Of a stretch of 64,000 bases of DNA, positions 43,722 through 57,400 are shown piece by piece. The notes beneath the pieces were generated by a model that was not told the origin of the DNA, searched no databases, and saw only the letters and a program-made list of their open reading frames with translations. The stretch is from contig OW285196.1 in NCBI GenBank assembly GCA_935421135.1, positions 10,303,501 through 10,367,500 on the forward strand, given 5' to 3'. This DNA is from Bugulina stolonifera (Eukaryota > Bryozoa > Gymnolaemata > Cheilostomatida > Bugulidae). How positions within the stretch are numbered: the stretch's first letter is position 1; every line of letters starts with the position of its first letter. Made by a program: the position numbers and the translations under genes.

Positions 43722-43855
43722 CACGAACCCAATTTGCTCAAGAATTTTCCAGTAGAGGTGTTGATACACACCACAGACCAAACCAAAGACCTGGGTGTGC
43801 CGATGAACCAGGGATAGTCTCCCCCAACCAAGGAAAATTCTCAGGCCTGCATTGA
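43722..43855 (+). repeat. Dispersed repeat copy, same MITE family
   Basis: It carries GGTGTCTTCACGAACCC and GGGTGTGCCGATGAACCAGG, matching the terminal and internal parts of the element at 53389-53659 with more divergence. The element looks internally deleted. Confidence 0.6.
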
Positions 43856-43980
43856 GTGTCCACCATGGAGTTTTTATTTGGCTACTTACTAACCAGAGGA
43901 ATAAACTGACAACATTCTTGTCTAAAGTATGGAGACCAAAATTCAGTGCGAAATGAAGTCAATTACATGTATTTCTACAG

Positions 43981-46900
43981 TTATTGACCATGTGGGATAA
44001 GCATAGCAGTCTTGTAATACTTTAGCTCATTGATGCTATCTAATATATCATCGAGTGCCCTGTGCTTATCCGCTTTCTTCGGTGCCTTAGCCATGACATC
44101 GGGTAGCCACCTTTTACCTAACTCTTTGAATGTGCTGACATCAATAAGCCTGTAGTGCAGGTGCTTGCAGAATGTAGGCATGTATTTCATCAGGAACATC
44201 TTATCCATGTATATGGAGTTACCTGCCATCGGAGATTTACCTGTAGAAGAGAACAGTAGGCGTGGCTTAGTTTGCTCAAAGGTCAATCAATAAAGACGCC
44301 TAACACTATACATTATACATGTACTGTGGAGGTTATTATAGAATCAATAACCTAAGCCACACAATAACCATAACAAATACTTTGAAGATATCCACTCTGG
44401 ACCAAATGATGTCACTAATAGGGAGTTGTCTGCCTTTCAATCAAACATAGGTAAACATAACAACCTAACTAAGTTTTATACTCATTGACATTTCTGCTGT
44501 GTTGAAAAAAGACCATGCATACTAGGAGACATGACATTTCCACATTTGTAATATATCATTTTGAGTGGCAGGATGGTGTAGTGGTTAGCTTGTAACAGCT
44601 GCTGTTGATCATACAAGACTCAGCTGCTGAGGCCCATTAAATAGGATGGGTAGCAACCAAATACCAGCAAAGCAAATAGGCCTACATGCTAAATTAGACC
44701 AACTTTTCAAGGATCCTTCATATGACTGGAAGTGAAATGGAGTGTAAAACACAACAATAAATTAAAACATAGCTGTCAACTAGTGACCAAGCACTAGGAT
44801 TTACTTAACACAACTTGTCCTAGTAAAAGTATGAGTAAACTCCACTTATACAGTTAGTGTAGTTATTAAAACAAGAGAAGACAAATTCTGGGTTATTGTT
44901 GTTACACTAACCAGGTTTGGTATATTCCTTGATGAAGTCTGTGACTTGTTGCTCTGCCATAGCCTCAGAGATCTTGCTGTCTTTAACAGCCTGGGTGAGA
45001 CCGGAGGCCCCATGATGTTCCACACACCAGTGATCCATGGCATCTAACAAAGCATCTTCTTGGTGTATGATCAGATTGGGACCCTGAAAGATAAAGACTG
45101 TGTACATAGTAGGCTAATAATATTAGTACTCACAAGAACCAATGAGTAAGTGCCAAAGAGAAATATATAATTGCATTGTATATAGGCCTAAATGCAACAA
45201 AGTATATACATGTACATGTAGGCTATATTATAGTCTAAAACATTCAGGTATTCCAGCTTCAATAGGGCAGAAGAATTGCCTTTCAGTGAAAAAACAACTA
45301 CAATAGGTAGAGTCCACACAGAATTTCTCTACAAATGGGAGTGTGTAGAGTAATTGTATACATGTAGGCCTATAATATACATGTAGATATAGGACAGGCA
45401 TAAGATAATGGCCGTTATGAAACCATAAAAATTGAATACACAACTCAAATGTGAACATGTAGTGTACATACCGTACTAGGTTAGTAAATGGAAATAAAAA
45501 GCTGAAGATTCTTCTGGGATTTTCCGATGAGAACACAAGGCAAATACATGTATATGATTTGAATAAAAGACCAGTTTGCCATGAATTTCTAAGGTGGTTT
45601 GAAATTAACTGGAATTACATATAGGCCTACAAAAAAGTGTAGCTGTATTTGAATGATTTCAATATCCAGCTTAAAATTTATCAAAATTATTTTGGTGAGG
45701 TTGCATGATGGGATAACACTGCCAATTTTCGTCCAAATATTGTATAGAATTTCTAATTTTTCTAGAAAATTTGGAGGAAATAGGGAGGTATTAAAAGTGC
45801 CCAGAAAGTGCCAGTCAAAGCTGGGAGTATCACAGTAACATTTGCAGACTTGCATATATGGTTACCGGTAGATAGGCCTACTTGCCGCTACACCAGAGTG
45901 AACATTGGATACAACGCAAGCAGTCAATCCTAACAAGGATCATAAAACCTATCATCACAGCACAAATACTAGTAAGTATATCAGATAGCATGGCAAGCAT
46001 AAAGCAAACCCATGTATCCCTGAGAGGACAAAATGATTTCAGGCAGAAGACTAATGGAAATCCAGGCCAGCCATTGGATAAGTAGAAGAAAACTACAGAA
46101 AGGCAACAATCTACAAATCCGCCATAATCAGTGTCAAACTGTGTCCATCTACACATTCAATATATTCATAATGAGGAAAACCTGTCTTATGATCTCTGTG
46201 GAGATTCCAGATCTCTCAAGTGTAAGCCCAGCTCATGCTACCTGCTGATATATATACGAATTTCTTTTTCCTGTCTAAAATCTCACCTCTACTACCCATC
46301 TGACAATATAGGCCACCTGTACTGTGCCTAATTGTCCTTCTGTATTCAAAGACATAACAATTCTTATCTATGCTATGATAATAGAGCACCTAGATATATA
46401 AGAGTCACTCTTGGATTTATTATTTTCAGCATAATAGGCAGATAGACCATTTGCATTTATCCATTAATAGCTGGTCTAAACTAAAGCAGATAAGAACTGA
46501 TAAGGCCAGTCTGCATAGCTGGCATTCACTGTACAACAAAGCATGCTACAGCAGTTATACTACTGATTAGCTTCTCAAACAGCAAACTTGGAGCACTGGA
46601 TTGTAGCCTCAATTCTTAGTTGTTAGTCTTATCTAAAAATTTTAGTATGGTATTATCCAACTATCGGCGCTTTTATTTTAGAACCTACAAAAGTTACCTG
46701 TGCTATTTTAGTCAGCTTTCCATCTGTGACGGACACAGCGATCTCTATAATTCTTTCCTTGTCGATCTCCAATCCAGACATCTCCAAGTCGACCCATATG
46801 ATGCGTTCATTGGTTGGGTCAGTTGCACCTAGGTGGATTTAAAAATATAAAACCTTAATATAGCCCCTAACCCATAAGTAATAATACTCCTCTCCCTTGG

Positions 46901-47223
46901 TCTATTCCATGCAGCCATTAGTATAAAAAATTTAATTTGCTCCTGATTTCAAATCTTGTTAGATGACAAAAAATTATCATACATGAAATTTTGCAGATCA
47001 GAATATGGGCTTCAATTAGTGACTATAAAGGAACCAATCACCTTAGAGTTTTACTTATTAAATTGGGAGGGAAATTTCAAGCATTACAATTACTTACTTG
47101 TATGCCTACAATGTAAAAGACACACCTAAATACCGAGCTAAAGTATCAAAACGCTGTAGCAGAGCTGACTCAACAGAAATATTACTTACAGTTTAATTTC
47201 TCCAGCTCACCAAGAGTACTCAT
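43981..47223 (-). CDS. REXO2: Oligoribonuclease (REXO2-type), 4 exons
   Basis: Exons from 5' to 3': 47190-47223, 46698-46828, 44912-45083, 43981-44240. They join in frame to 198 residues, close to a full oligoribonuclease. The DEDDh 3'-5' exonuclease residues are visible: Asp and Glu in [11 protein letters not shown], Asp in [11 protein letters not shown], and His and Asp in [33 protein letters not shown] and [17 protein letters not shown] are family signatures. The enzyme degrades short RNA oligonucleotides (nanoRNA); in animals it acts in mitochondria and cytosol. The short N-terminus shows no obvious mitochondrial targeting helix, so location is open. The start is the only in-frame ATG before a good donor (ACT|GTAAGT). 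Introns are 670, 1,613 and 361 bp. Confidence 0.93.
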
Positions 47224-48422
47224 ACTGGCACCTAACTGAAAAATCAAATAATGTAGCGTATCATAAAAGTTATACTGTGTAGTGATGACAAAAATGGAAT
47301 GCTGTGCACAGAAGATGCAGAAAAGCTGAGGGACCGAAAATGCTAGTGAGATAGGCACATAGAAATTAGCAGTGTGGAATCAATCCAGGGTCCTCTTTAC
47401 AGGATGGTCTATGGGCCAAAACTCCATGAACCTATAGGCCTACCTAGATGAAAAAAATGAATAGCATGCTACACAAAGGTGTCGTTCATGCTTGCCCAGT
47501 TTTTGCTACTTCAAATTTAGGGAGAAATGGGGCAATTTTTTTATCTACCCACATACATGTACATGTATATTTAGTTGAATTAACAATATAAACAGTTGAA
47601 TACTTTATAAAACCAAAAAAAATGGTTTCACTTGTTGTACAAAGTGGAAATATCCATAATTATTATCTAATACTAGGCTTATAACGATCTTAATAAATAT
47701 ATATATATATATATATTGTCCTGCAACCCATCACTATCCAACTAGCAACTAGTAACCAACTAGTAACTAGTAACCAACTAGTAACTAGTAACCAAATAGT
47801 AACTAGTAATCAACTAGTAACTAGTAACTAGTAACCAACTAGTAACTAGTAACTAGTAACCAACTAGTAACTAGTAACTAGTAACCAACTAGTAACTAGT
47901 AACTAGTAACCAATTAGTAACTAACTAGGCGCTTGATCTTATCAGATGGAACGGCTGTCTCATGTACATGTATATCTACAATTAATACCATGATCCATGA
48001 GCCACAGAAGGACCCCACTGTACAATATGCAGTGTTCTGAAGGACTTCTTTCGCAACTGGGGTGGTAACGAAGCACCATTGCCTTGCCTATTGGGATGAA
48101 ATATGAACACACTGAATTAATAAATAAAATATAATAATATAATAATGGCTGACTGCCGTTACCGAGTATGTCCGTGGTAACTTTCTGTAGGTCTACCACA
48201 TGCTTAGGTATGACTTAGTTTATAGTGGTGTGTGAGCTTTCCTATGTCTCACCAACACTCTTCAGTCACTGTCTGTTGTGACCCCAGTGTGAATCATTTT
48301 TGTGACAAGGCTGGGACAGACAGTGCCGGTGCTGCCGTTTTCACCTGCCCCAATGATGTGGCTGCTCTTGTTTCGAAGAGGGCAGAGTTGGGTCTTTATC
48401 CTGCATGCAGATGGAATGGACA
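47224..48422. other. Intergenic upstream of REXO2
   Basis: No supported gene. It contains a short (AT)n run near 47697-47716 and the minisatellite at 47738-47928. Confidence 0.4.
47738..47928. repeat. AACTAGTAACC minisatellite
   Basis: Tandem units of about 10-18 bp built from AACTAGTAAC and CAACTAGTAAC repeat across about 190 bp. Higher-order pairs and triples of the short unit are visible. Confidence 0.92.
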
Positions 48423-48660
48423 CAGGGGTCCTCCATTATTTTAAGTCCTAATCCGCAGGGACTGAGTGGCCAGCCTAAGCTTGAAAAGTTTGTCACCGCT
48501 GGGGAATCAAACCCAGGCTTTCTGGACTAGAAGCAATAGCCTTAACCCCTAGACAATACTGAATGACTGGGTTGGATTTCCTAGCGGCGACAAGCTTTTT
48601 AAGCTTAGGCTGACCACTCAGTCCCTGCGGATCAGGACTTAAAATAATGGAAGACCCCTG
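48423..48660 (-). mobile_element. tRNA-derived SINE inside a fold-back
   Basis: On the minus strand an A-box-like TTGTCTAGGGGTTAAGG (48541-48557) and B box GGGTTTGATTCCC (48502-48514) form a tRNA-like head. Arms of about 78 bp flank it in inverted orientation (48423-48500 and 48581-48660). They share CTTAGGCTG, CACTCAGTCCCTGCGGAT and AAAATAATGG with few mismatches. It could be two SINEs joined head-on with one head lost, or a fold-back element that captured a tRNA promoter. Confidence 0.7.
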
Positions 48661-48942
48661 CGTGCAAATGTAAATGAGAAAGTTAATGATCACGGCGATG
48701 AGAAAGTTAATGGGTCACGGTGGCAGCAAAATTTAAAAAGCTGACAGATCTACGAAAAACCTCTTGAATTTAGACACTCACGCCATACCTAATCTACCAA
48801 AATAGGTTGAAACATAAATATAAATACGTTTGAGTTAACCAGCATAGAGTTAGGCTTAACATATAAAGATATTTTAAATAGACAGGGTACAAAGAAAATC
48901 AGTGATTTTTTCCCCAAATTAAATTTGAACTTCAAAGTCAAA

Positions 48943-49825
48943 ATGCCTCCCAAAGCTGATCTACCAAAGGGAAAGCCCCAAAAAAGGGACAACAGCAGTG
49001 AGACTCCGAATAGCAATGGTAGCAACAACACAACTCCTGTTGAAGATTCCATCTGTGCAGTCTGTAATGAGAAGACCTGTTGGGGTGAATCACAACTGGG
49101 ACAGGTTCTCAGAGAAGAGAAAAAAGACAAAAGGCAAAATTTGAATGGATTGCCTGTGACATATGCTGTCGTTGGTATCATGGTAACTGAGGAAGTTATT
49201 GCTATCACAAAGCTTGATGGCAGAGGAGTGAGATGGTTCTGTGCTGACTGCCTGCCGTCACTCACCAAGCAGTCAGACCATGTGGGCCTAAAGAAACATT
49301 GAACAACTGGTCACATCATTTGATAGCAAGATAGAGGCCTATCAAAACCAATCTACAGAGGAGGTAAAAAAGCTGGAGAAAACACGGGCAGAAATTGCTA
49401 GTCCAGGTGAACTCTCTCAAGATCTAAAGAGTATACGTCAACTCACAACAAACACAAAGGTCCTTCTACCTAAAGATCTTGCGAAAAAAGATGCTGAAGA
49501 TAGAAAAAACAATGCTATCATATATGGTCTCACCGAGAGCAATTCTGCTATGGAGGACATTAAAGATCTGATGAAGAAGGAATTTTTTAAGAACTTTGAT
49601 ACCCCTGAACAAGCCTTTAGACTAGGAACCAGAGGCGATAAGCCCAGACCAATCAAGCTCAAATTTGTTGACGAGAAAACCAAATGGGAATTCATTAAAA
49701 GAGCCAACTTAAGCCTAAGGCAGGAAAACATCTCTTGTAAGCTTGATGTGAATGCCCAAATACGAAACCAAGAATACCAACTCAGCCAGGTCAAGATACT
49801 CCAGACGAAAACTACTACAGTTTAA
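48943..49825 (+). pseudogene. LINE ORF1, frameshifted
   Basis: The first frame (to 49302) starts MPPKADLPKGK and carries a PHD-like cysteine pattern (CAVCNEKTC and WFCADCL). A one-base shift near 49298 moves the frame. The second part is coiled-coil-like (VKKLEKTRAEIAS), then RRM-like (NNAIIYGLTESN and PRPIKLKFVDEKTKWEFIK), ending at 49825. PHD plus RRM-type ORF1 proteins occur in CR1/Jockey-like LINEs. It directly precedes the matching decayed ORF2. Confidence 0.75.
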
Positions 49826-52545
49826 ACCTGTTTATAGCCAACACAAGATCAGCAAAGGGAAAATCAACAGAGATCACAACCATTACCCAAGACTTTGACA
49901 TTGTTTGCCTCACTGAAACACATCTTGATGAAACCATTGAATCCAAAACGGTATTAGATACTCCTGGAATGGATTTTTTTCGAAGAGATAGGAATGCTAG
50001 AGGTGGAGGTGTTCACATTGCTGTTAAAAATATATACTAGGCGACTGAGCTACTTTTCAACACAGATAGAGAAGAAATAGTTGTTGTAAGTGTACCACCT
50101 CGTCTTACAGTCTGTTGTTACTACAGACCTCATGTTTATTCCCCCAACCTACATAGCCTTGATAATGTGATTGCCTCTATTTTCAAAAGATGCCCGGACA
50201 CTAAACTATTACTGGTTGTTGACATGAATCTCCCTGGCATCAACTGGGAAATTTACCAGGTTCGAAATAGTACTCCTTACAAAAGCCATCAAAAGAATTT
50301 CCTACACATAATGTCCGAGTACAATCTAACTCAAGTGATCTCAGAACCAACTCATATACATGGAAACCCCGTGGACCTGATCTGCACCAATGATCCAACA
50401 TTGATTAACTTCACGCAAATTATAACTCCAGGTGTCAGTGATCACTCGATAATTGCAGAAGAGTTATATGTTCAGACCTCACCTTGTAACCCAATAAAGA
50501 ACAAAGTTAAAATGACCTGTATTCATCGGGAGGCAGATGACGAAATCTTTTAAGCTCACATGAGGAGCACCGAATGTGACCTTGCCAACATGGACAATGT
50601 GGAAGACATGTGGTTGAAATTTACATCATCTTTCCGGAAGGTAATTGATGAATCGGTACCCACTAAGACCGTTCATGTGAGATCCCCGGACCAACCACTA
50701 TGGTTTGATAGGCATGCTAAAAAGCTCATTGAAAAGCAAAGGAAATCATATCGCAAATGCAGGCAAACAGGTGACTCTTTATATCTAACTCAACACAAGA
50801 AAGAGAGAAGAAATAACAAAAATATTTTCAAAGTACTCAAGAGATAGTATGTCACTGATAGAGTGGGCAGACCTTTGAATAATGGAAATAGTAAGCCTTT
50901 CTATAAGTACTTGAGACACAAGAGAAAAGAGCAGCACCCCATTACCTCGCTGAGGATGCCGGACGAAACCATAACAAAGGACAGCCATAAATGTGCTGCA
51001 CTACTAAATTCATATTTTCACCAGCAGTTTTGCTCCAATGAGAATTTTAGCGCTCTTCTTCCTCTACTGTCAGAGTCAAAACCAATGAAAATTGATGAAG
51101 ATGGTGTCAAGAAACTTATTCAAGACCTGAAAAATAACAAGTCACCTGGACCTGATAAAATCAGAAAATGTGAACTACTTGTGCACCCCGATATAACAGC
51201 TCGATGCCTAAAGCACATATTTCAAGCGTCTTTGAATTCCGGCAAGCTACCAACTGCCTGGAAATCAGCCACAATAACTCCTATTCATAAAAAAGGGGCT
51301 AGGGATGAGAACAGTAACTACCGACCAATATCACTCACTAGTATTCCATGCAAGATGATGGAACATATAGTACTGCATTGTCTGAATGCTACCCTTGACA
51401 CAGTGCTACACAACAGGCAACATGGTTTTAGAAGAGGATTGTCCTGTCAAACGCCACTCTGTGCAACATATCACGGTCTCGTAAAGGCAGCAGACAGCTG
51501 TTCAACAGTTCATGCTGTAGTCCTGGACTTTCAAAAGGCTTTTGATAAGGTACCCCACAAACTGCTCATGAAGAAAGTGAGAAACATCCCCAACATTGAC
51601 CCATACATTGCCAACTGGATCCAGGACTTCCTTTCTTATCGGAGCCAACGAGTGGCTGTAAAGAATGCCGAGTCTACACAGTTAGATGTAACATCGGGTG
51701 TTCCCCAGGGGTCTGTACTAGGACCCACATTATTTCTTGTGCATATCAACGATCTACTTGTATTACGTGAAATGTTAACCTATGTGCTGATGATACTCTT
51801 CTATATAACATTGTTAATGATGATAGAGATGAAAAAGACTTCCAGAAGAACATCAACTCTCTATATTACTGGTCCACCACAAATAAAATGCCTTTTAACA
51901 CTACAAAATGTGAAGTCATAGGGTTTAATAAGAAAAACAAACCTCCATCCTACTCAATAGGTGGTCAGCCACTAGTCTGTGTAGTTGAGACAAATTGTCT
52001 TGGGGTAGTAATACAGTCAAACCTGAAGTTCAACAAGCATATATCCAATAAAGTCAACACTGCGAATAAGACATTGGGATGTATTAAGTACACACTCCAT
52101 GATGCTCCCAAACACGCAAAACTACTAGCATACACAAGCCTCTGCCGTCCCATTCTTGAGTATGCCGATGTCCTGTGGGACCCAGCAGAACCTAGTACAA
52201 GCAATGAGGTGGAGCATGTACAAAGCAAAGCCATTAGATTTGTAAAGAACATCAGAAGAGGGCATGGCATCTCAAAAGGATGTGCTGATCTAAGTAAAAG
52301 ACAGGAGAAAGAATCACAGACTCTCTCTTTTAATGAAAATTCTCTCACAAGAAGACAAAGATGAAGCCCTATCCTCTGCATATGGTGATGTCATAAACAG
52401 CAAATGTCCATTCCCTGTACTAACAAGAACTGCAAAAAGAGGAGAGCCTACCTCAATATATGCTGCATCACATATCTATCATAACAGTTTTTTTACCAAG
52501 AACCATACAAGATCTAAGGATAGCGCCTCCACAATCCCAATCTAA
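49826..52545 (+). pseudogene. LINE ORF2, decayed endonuclease-RT
   Basis: Translation shows an endonuclease (FIANTRSAKGK, CLTETHLDE, NLPGINWE, SDHSI) and an RT (TPIHKKG, NYRPISLTSIPCKMMEHI, HGFRRGLSCQT, DFQKAFDKVPH, GVPQGSVLGPTLF). The frame is broken by stops near 50038, 50551 and 50846. A frameshift near 51781 moves the catalytic CADD motif out of frame; the RT tail continues at 51888-52364. The normally GD-N endonuclease motif reads VDMN. It is an inactive copy, and the family differs from the intact LINE at 25496-29147. Confidence 0.88.
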
Positions 52546-53388
52546 AAATTGAAAACAGCAGAATGCTGGAAAACTCAAAACCCCTGTCTTTTCCCCTTAT
52601 CTTAAACATAGGAGACCCTCTATTTTTGTACCATTTTGGTGGAGTTAGAGTGTCCTAAATTCATTGAGGTAACTTACTGTCAACTCACTGTCAACTTACT
52701 GTCAACTTCTTCATCACACTAGACCGCCCTAGAGGGAAGAAGGGGTGTGCTGCATATGGTACATGGGTTGTCCAGTGGGTGGACAGTATTAAACTTATTA
52801 TAATCAAATGTAATAAATTGGCAGTGATAACGGAACAAACAGGACTGTCTAGCCTGACTGGGTACGGGTTGCGGTTGAAAACCGCCCAGCAGTTTCTTCT
52901 GGGTTGTATCCAATCCTCATATCTTTCATAGTTCTTGGCAAGAAGCTATTGAGATACTTGTTGCTGTTTGCTCCCACTGAACGGGGGAGTTATTATTATA
53001 TTTAATATTAATATTTTATTATTATAATTATTAATATAAAATAATTATAATTATAATAATATAATTATAATATTTTATTACACTTATAATTATTTCATTT
53101 GTTGTTATTTGAATTTGATTTTTGTTGGTACTTTTGTATGATATAGCAGTAATCGACCTACTTTTGTTTTAATATAGTTATACAGGTGATACAAAACGAA
53201 TACTGCGGCTGACAGCATTAAATTTATCAGATAATAATAATTACGGCGTAGCCACTTATCCCTGTCGTAGCAACGAGTATCCTCTTTGTCCTGGCTGTGT
53301 AGTAGTCTCTCTGCGAAATGACACCAGCCAACTGTGGCCTGTATGTACAAGACCGAGCCGGCTCGCTTTAGGCTAACCATAGTACAAC
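52546..53388. other. LINE tail and AT-rich spacer
   Basis: No supported gene. 52560-52920 may include the 3' region of the decayed LINE, with a CTGTCAACT tandem near 52678-52706. 52990-53100 is an AT-only-like stretch. Confidence 0.35.
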
Positions 53389-53659
53389 AGGTGTCTTCGC
53401 GACCTGAACTTCAGACCCAGGCCGATTTACAAAAATATTTTCCGGCCCACATCCATCACAGGGTCGCGAACACACCGGCCTGGGCCAAAAGCGAAATCCT
53501 CATTTCCGCGCGAAGAAAGCAGGTGTGCCGATGAGCTAGGGATGGTTTCGTCCGGCCAAGCAAAATCCTAGGCCAATAGCCCTTCTGGCCTTGGTCGGAC
53601 GGCCATCTTGTAAATTTTATTTGCGACACGGGTCCGTCCAAGAGGTCGCGAAGACACCT
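53389..53659. mobile_element. MITE with AGGTGTCTTCGCGACCT ends
   Basis: The 271-bp segment begins AGGTGTCTTCGCGACCT and ends with its exact reverse complement (17 bp). The flanks share AAC (or ACAAC with a one-base offset), so the target duplication and superfamily remain unclear. It is CpG- and GC-rich, unlike its surroundings. Partial relatives lie at 11176-11282, 42600-42905 and 43722-43855. It has no credible ORF. Confidence 0.8.
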
Positions 53660-54482
53660 AACAACTTGTGTTTTTGACCCACCAAATTCAGAGTTACCTC
53701 CTCTATGATTTGACCTACTATGTTACAGGCAACATGGTTGGTCCTTAATGTAAACACAGTACAAGGTCACTGCAATGATAATATTATATTATCATTAGTC
53801 ACTGTAATAATAATATATTTGACCGTGATGATCAGTACAACATGTACTGGGAGTTAGTAACTGGTCCTGCCACTGAATTATCCTACAACTCAGAATCAGT
53901 GAGGAGAATGATGAACAGTCTGAGTCTATGATGAACTGGAGCATTGGAGTAAATTCAAACATATTTTATTACTGGCTCCAACTACTATGAAATGATTATC
54001 AACACTGATTATCATTGATTAATGATTAGTCAGAAGATAATATAAATATAATTAATAAATTAAATAAAGATAAAAATTAAATAGCCCATCTAGTCTATGA
54101 CTTACTTACCTCAAAGTCAAAGTGCCTCTTTTCAGATACGAGATGATTTCACGCAACTATATCTCACATGCTTCAGTCTTGCACGAAGTAAGTTCTGGTC
54201 GAAAGATTCAGGGAATTTCTCACTACTACTAGCATACAATTATCCTTACTTTCTCCACTCAACGTTGCATTTACTTTGAATAATATCAGTTTGATTTACA
54301 TTTGAATACATTTATTTGATATTCTGCCCAACTCCACTGCAATGTCCCTATCGCTCTATCAAAATGTGAAGTGATAGACTACCGATTATACCTGGGTATT
54401 GTGACACTAGTTTGCCTAAGAGATGTGGAATGGGATGCTCTATCCTGAGGTCTTAATTTTACTTTATATGATTATTATACAG
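53660..54482. other. Region upstream of visible nocturnin exons
   Basis: The N-terminal exon(s) and promoter of nocturnin should lie here or further upstream, but I could not identify them. A 23-bp perfect palindrome (AATGATAATAT-T-ATATTATCATT) is at about 53774-53796. Confidence 0.35.
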
Positions 54483-57400
54483 GATAGTGGCAGTGAAGAA
54501 GACAAAAAATTTTCTGTGATGTCATTCAATGTCTTGGCTCAAGGTATAGCATTCATCAACCTTGTATGATATGGATATTTACAGTAGAGGATCATGTACC
54601 TGGGATAAACTGTGTGAGAGATTTGATGCTACTCATGTAGTTTAGCTATTCTTCCTTCCCCTGTCAAGGAGTAGATGGGTTTCTTTGCCAATTGAATGGA
54701 ACATGCAATCTAGTTTTGCTATGATGAGCCACATACTTGCTCTGAACTCACTGGTGTTATATAGTGTCACTTTAGTCATCAAGGCTTGCATCATATAGTC
54801 TGTGACCCAAATGTGTATGAGTTAGTCTATTTGCAGGGTTGTCATCAGACTCATTCATTAAGTGTCCTGCTGAGGCATTAGAATTTAGCTACAGAGTATC
54901 AGGGATCCTGAAAGAGATGAACCGTTATTCTACTGACGTCATCTGCTTACAGGAAGTAGACATGTTTGAACAGCTTAAAGAGCAGCTTCCAGGTAAACCA
55001 GTTTGTTAGGGTACCCAAATTCATACTTACTTGATCCACTTTGAAACAAGGTACAAGTGTCAGAAATATGATGGCCAGTTGTAAGCTGTGTTGCAAGCTT
55101 ATTCCATCCCAGGAGATTGTATCATAATATGCTGTCAAGAAACCTAATCAGTATTTAAAACAAGATCAGCCACTTCACCGCTGGACAGGGGGTAATTGGC
55201 AGCACCAATGCTGTGTGTTCCAGTCTTTTAGCATAGCGTTTCACACTAGGTTAATAACCGGCAGAGACCTGGGTAAGCTCAAATAAGACACACCTAAACA
55301 CGTGGTATAATAGGCGAGGGGGTCTACCATATCATAAGTATTTTCTTTAACGTAGCCTACATAAAGCTTATTGATAGATGATTTTAGCAGCAATACAAAC
55401 TCATGTATATTCTATGGAAACCACATAAATATGTTGTTTTGTGGTTGCGTTCAGCTCTTTACCATTTAGTACTTCCCTTTAAATAGGCTATGAAGGAATT
55501 TGGAAGCCAAAAGCTGATTCTGTATGTTTAAAGTTTGATGGAAACATTGGACCTGATGGTTCAGCCATCTTCTTCAAGTCGTCAACTGTCAAACTAGTCT
55601 CCCAGCATGCAGTAGGTACTCTATTTCATTATTCCAAACAGTCAATGTAAATACATGTAGGCCTAGTAGCTGACATATATGTGTAAAAATATTATATGAT
55701 AGCTTTGGATAGTGGGCATATATGGCATTATATATTTCGACTAGAGGAACCAACTGTCAGGTAGAATTTGAACAATTTTCAAATTTGTTCTTAAAAATCT
55801 AGCCTCTGCTCTAACCATGTGCAGCAAGTGAAGTGTATGAATATGAAGATTGGCCTATCTTATCTCACAATCGTTCCTTTCATCTCATCTTGAGAACAGT
55901 AGCTCATGCTACAGTAACCTACCAATATATTACAGTATATGCTATCTCGAGTATAAATATGTTATATTGTTTTCACCAGCATATGGATGTGTGTAGCCTA
56001 CTTGTCACATATACAAGTGATTCCTACGAGTAGCATGTCCAAGTGTAAACATGTAATCTTATTGGTCAGGTACCTATACTAGTAGATGGAGAAGAGTCTA
56101 ATCAGGTGATGCTATCAGCCCATCTACAGCTAACAGGTGGTCACAAGGTGCTCTTGGTGTGTCTGCATCTTAAGGCTAAAGGTGGCTTCTCAGAAATTAG
56201 AGAGAAACAAGGGAAGTTTGTTCTAGAATATGTCAACTCTCAGTTGGCCAACTGCCAGTCTGTTATTGTAAGTGATAGTGTAAATTATATAAAGGTGTAG
56301 TCGTCATTCCGCAGTTTGATGTTACTGATTGATTGATTGATTGTATCAACGACACAAACTAACATTTACTGCTATAAATAGTAGCTCTAGATGTAAAGGC
56401 ATCCATATTTCAACGTAACACAATATTGCGCCTTCCCCTATACATTGCTTTGTTCCAAAGTTTTATTCTCTCCACCGTCTCATTTGTTCCTCCCTTTACA
56501 GATAGCAGGAGACTTGAACTCTGATCCTTCTGAACCAGTTCACAGACTGTTAGAATCTGATGGGTTTGTCTGTACTCATAAGGCTGTTACAAGTAGCCAC
56601 CCTCAATATACCACTTGTAAGATTAGGTAGGTTTTACGGCTATAGTATCACATAAAAGCTAGTTGTGGTGCACTGGTTTCTCTCTATTGGAGTTATTCTC
56701 TCCTGTTGACAAGGGTAGAAAACTCCTGATTATGTTGTGTGTATTCTGCTGGAAGTGCTAATCTCTACTATAGAATAGGAATAGTTTAGTTGTTTGTCTA
56801 GACATATTATAGAATGCATATAACATTTATGCCATATCAGAACTAATAGTGAATGTGTCAAATTGGTTAGCTGCCATGGTGTCACATGCATGCATGAATA
56901 AGCCTCAGGTTGAAGCTTTGCTTCGCCATAATTTCTTTTTATCAAAGAAAAAAGAATGTAATTTACATTCCTCCATTTGGTAGCCTTACAATCCATGCTG
57001 TGCAAGAGGAATGTAAGGTTAGATAACTCCAACTTGAATAAATCAGAACTATTTAGCCACTATTGCTGGTATTTACCAGTTGTGATATGGCTCCTACAAG
57101 TTCATAGGTCTGATATATCCTTTCCCTTTCTTATTGACAGAGCTGCAGATGGAGTTGAGGTGAAACAGTGCAAGACTGAAGACTACATTTACTATAAGAA
57201 CATATCAGACAAGGTGAGTTCAGTGTTTGCCAGGTGGAGGAGGGTGGAGGTTATGGTATTAGTATTTCACTATTTCTGAAGGATGTCGATGGTTGTCAAA
57301 TCTTGTTTATATAGTGCCTATGTTAGATGTTATAAGATGTTGATTATAATTAGAAGTTGTCCTCTCTCAAGAAAGAAAACTTGAGAGAGGACAACTTGCT

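Noticed and set aside
54097..54279. Possible nocturnin start exon (60-residue ORF)
   Set aside because: No donor joins it in frame to the 54483 exon and its sequence is not nocturnin-like.
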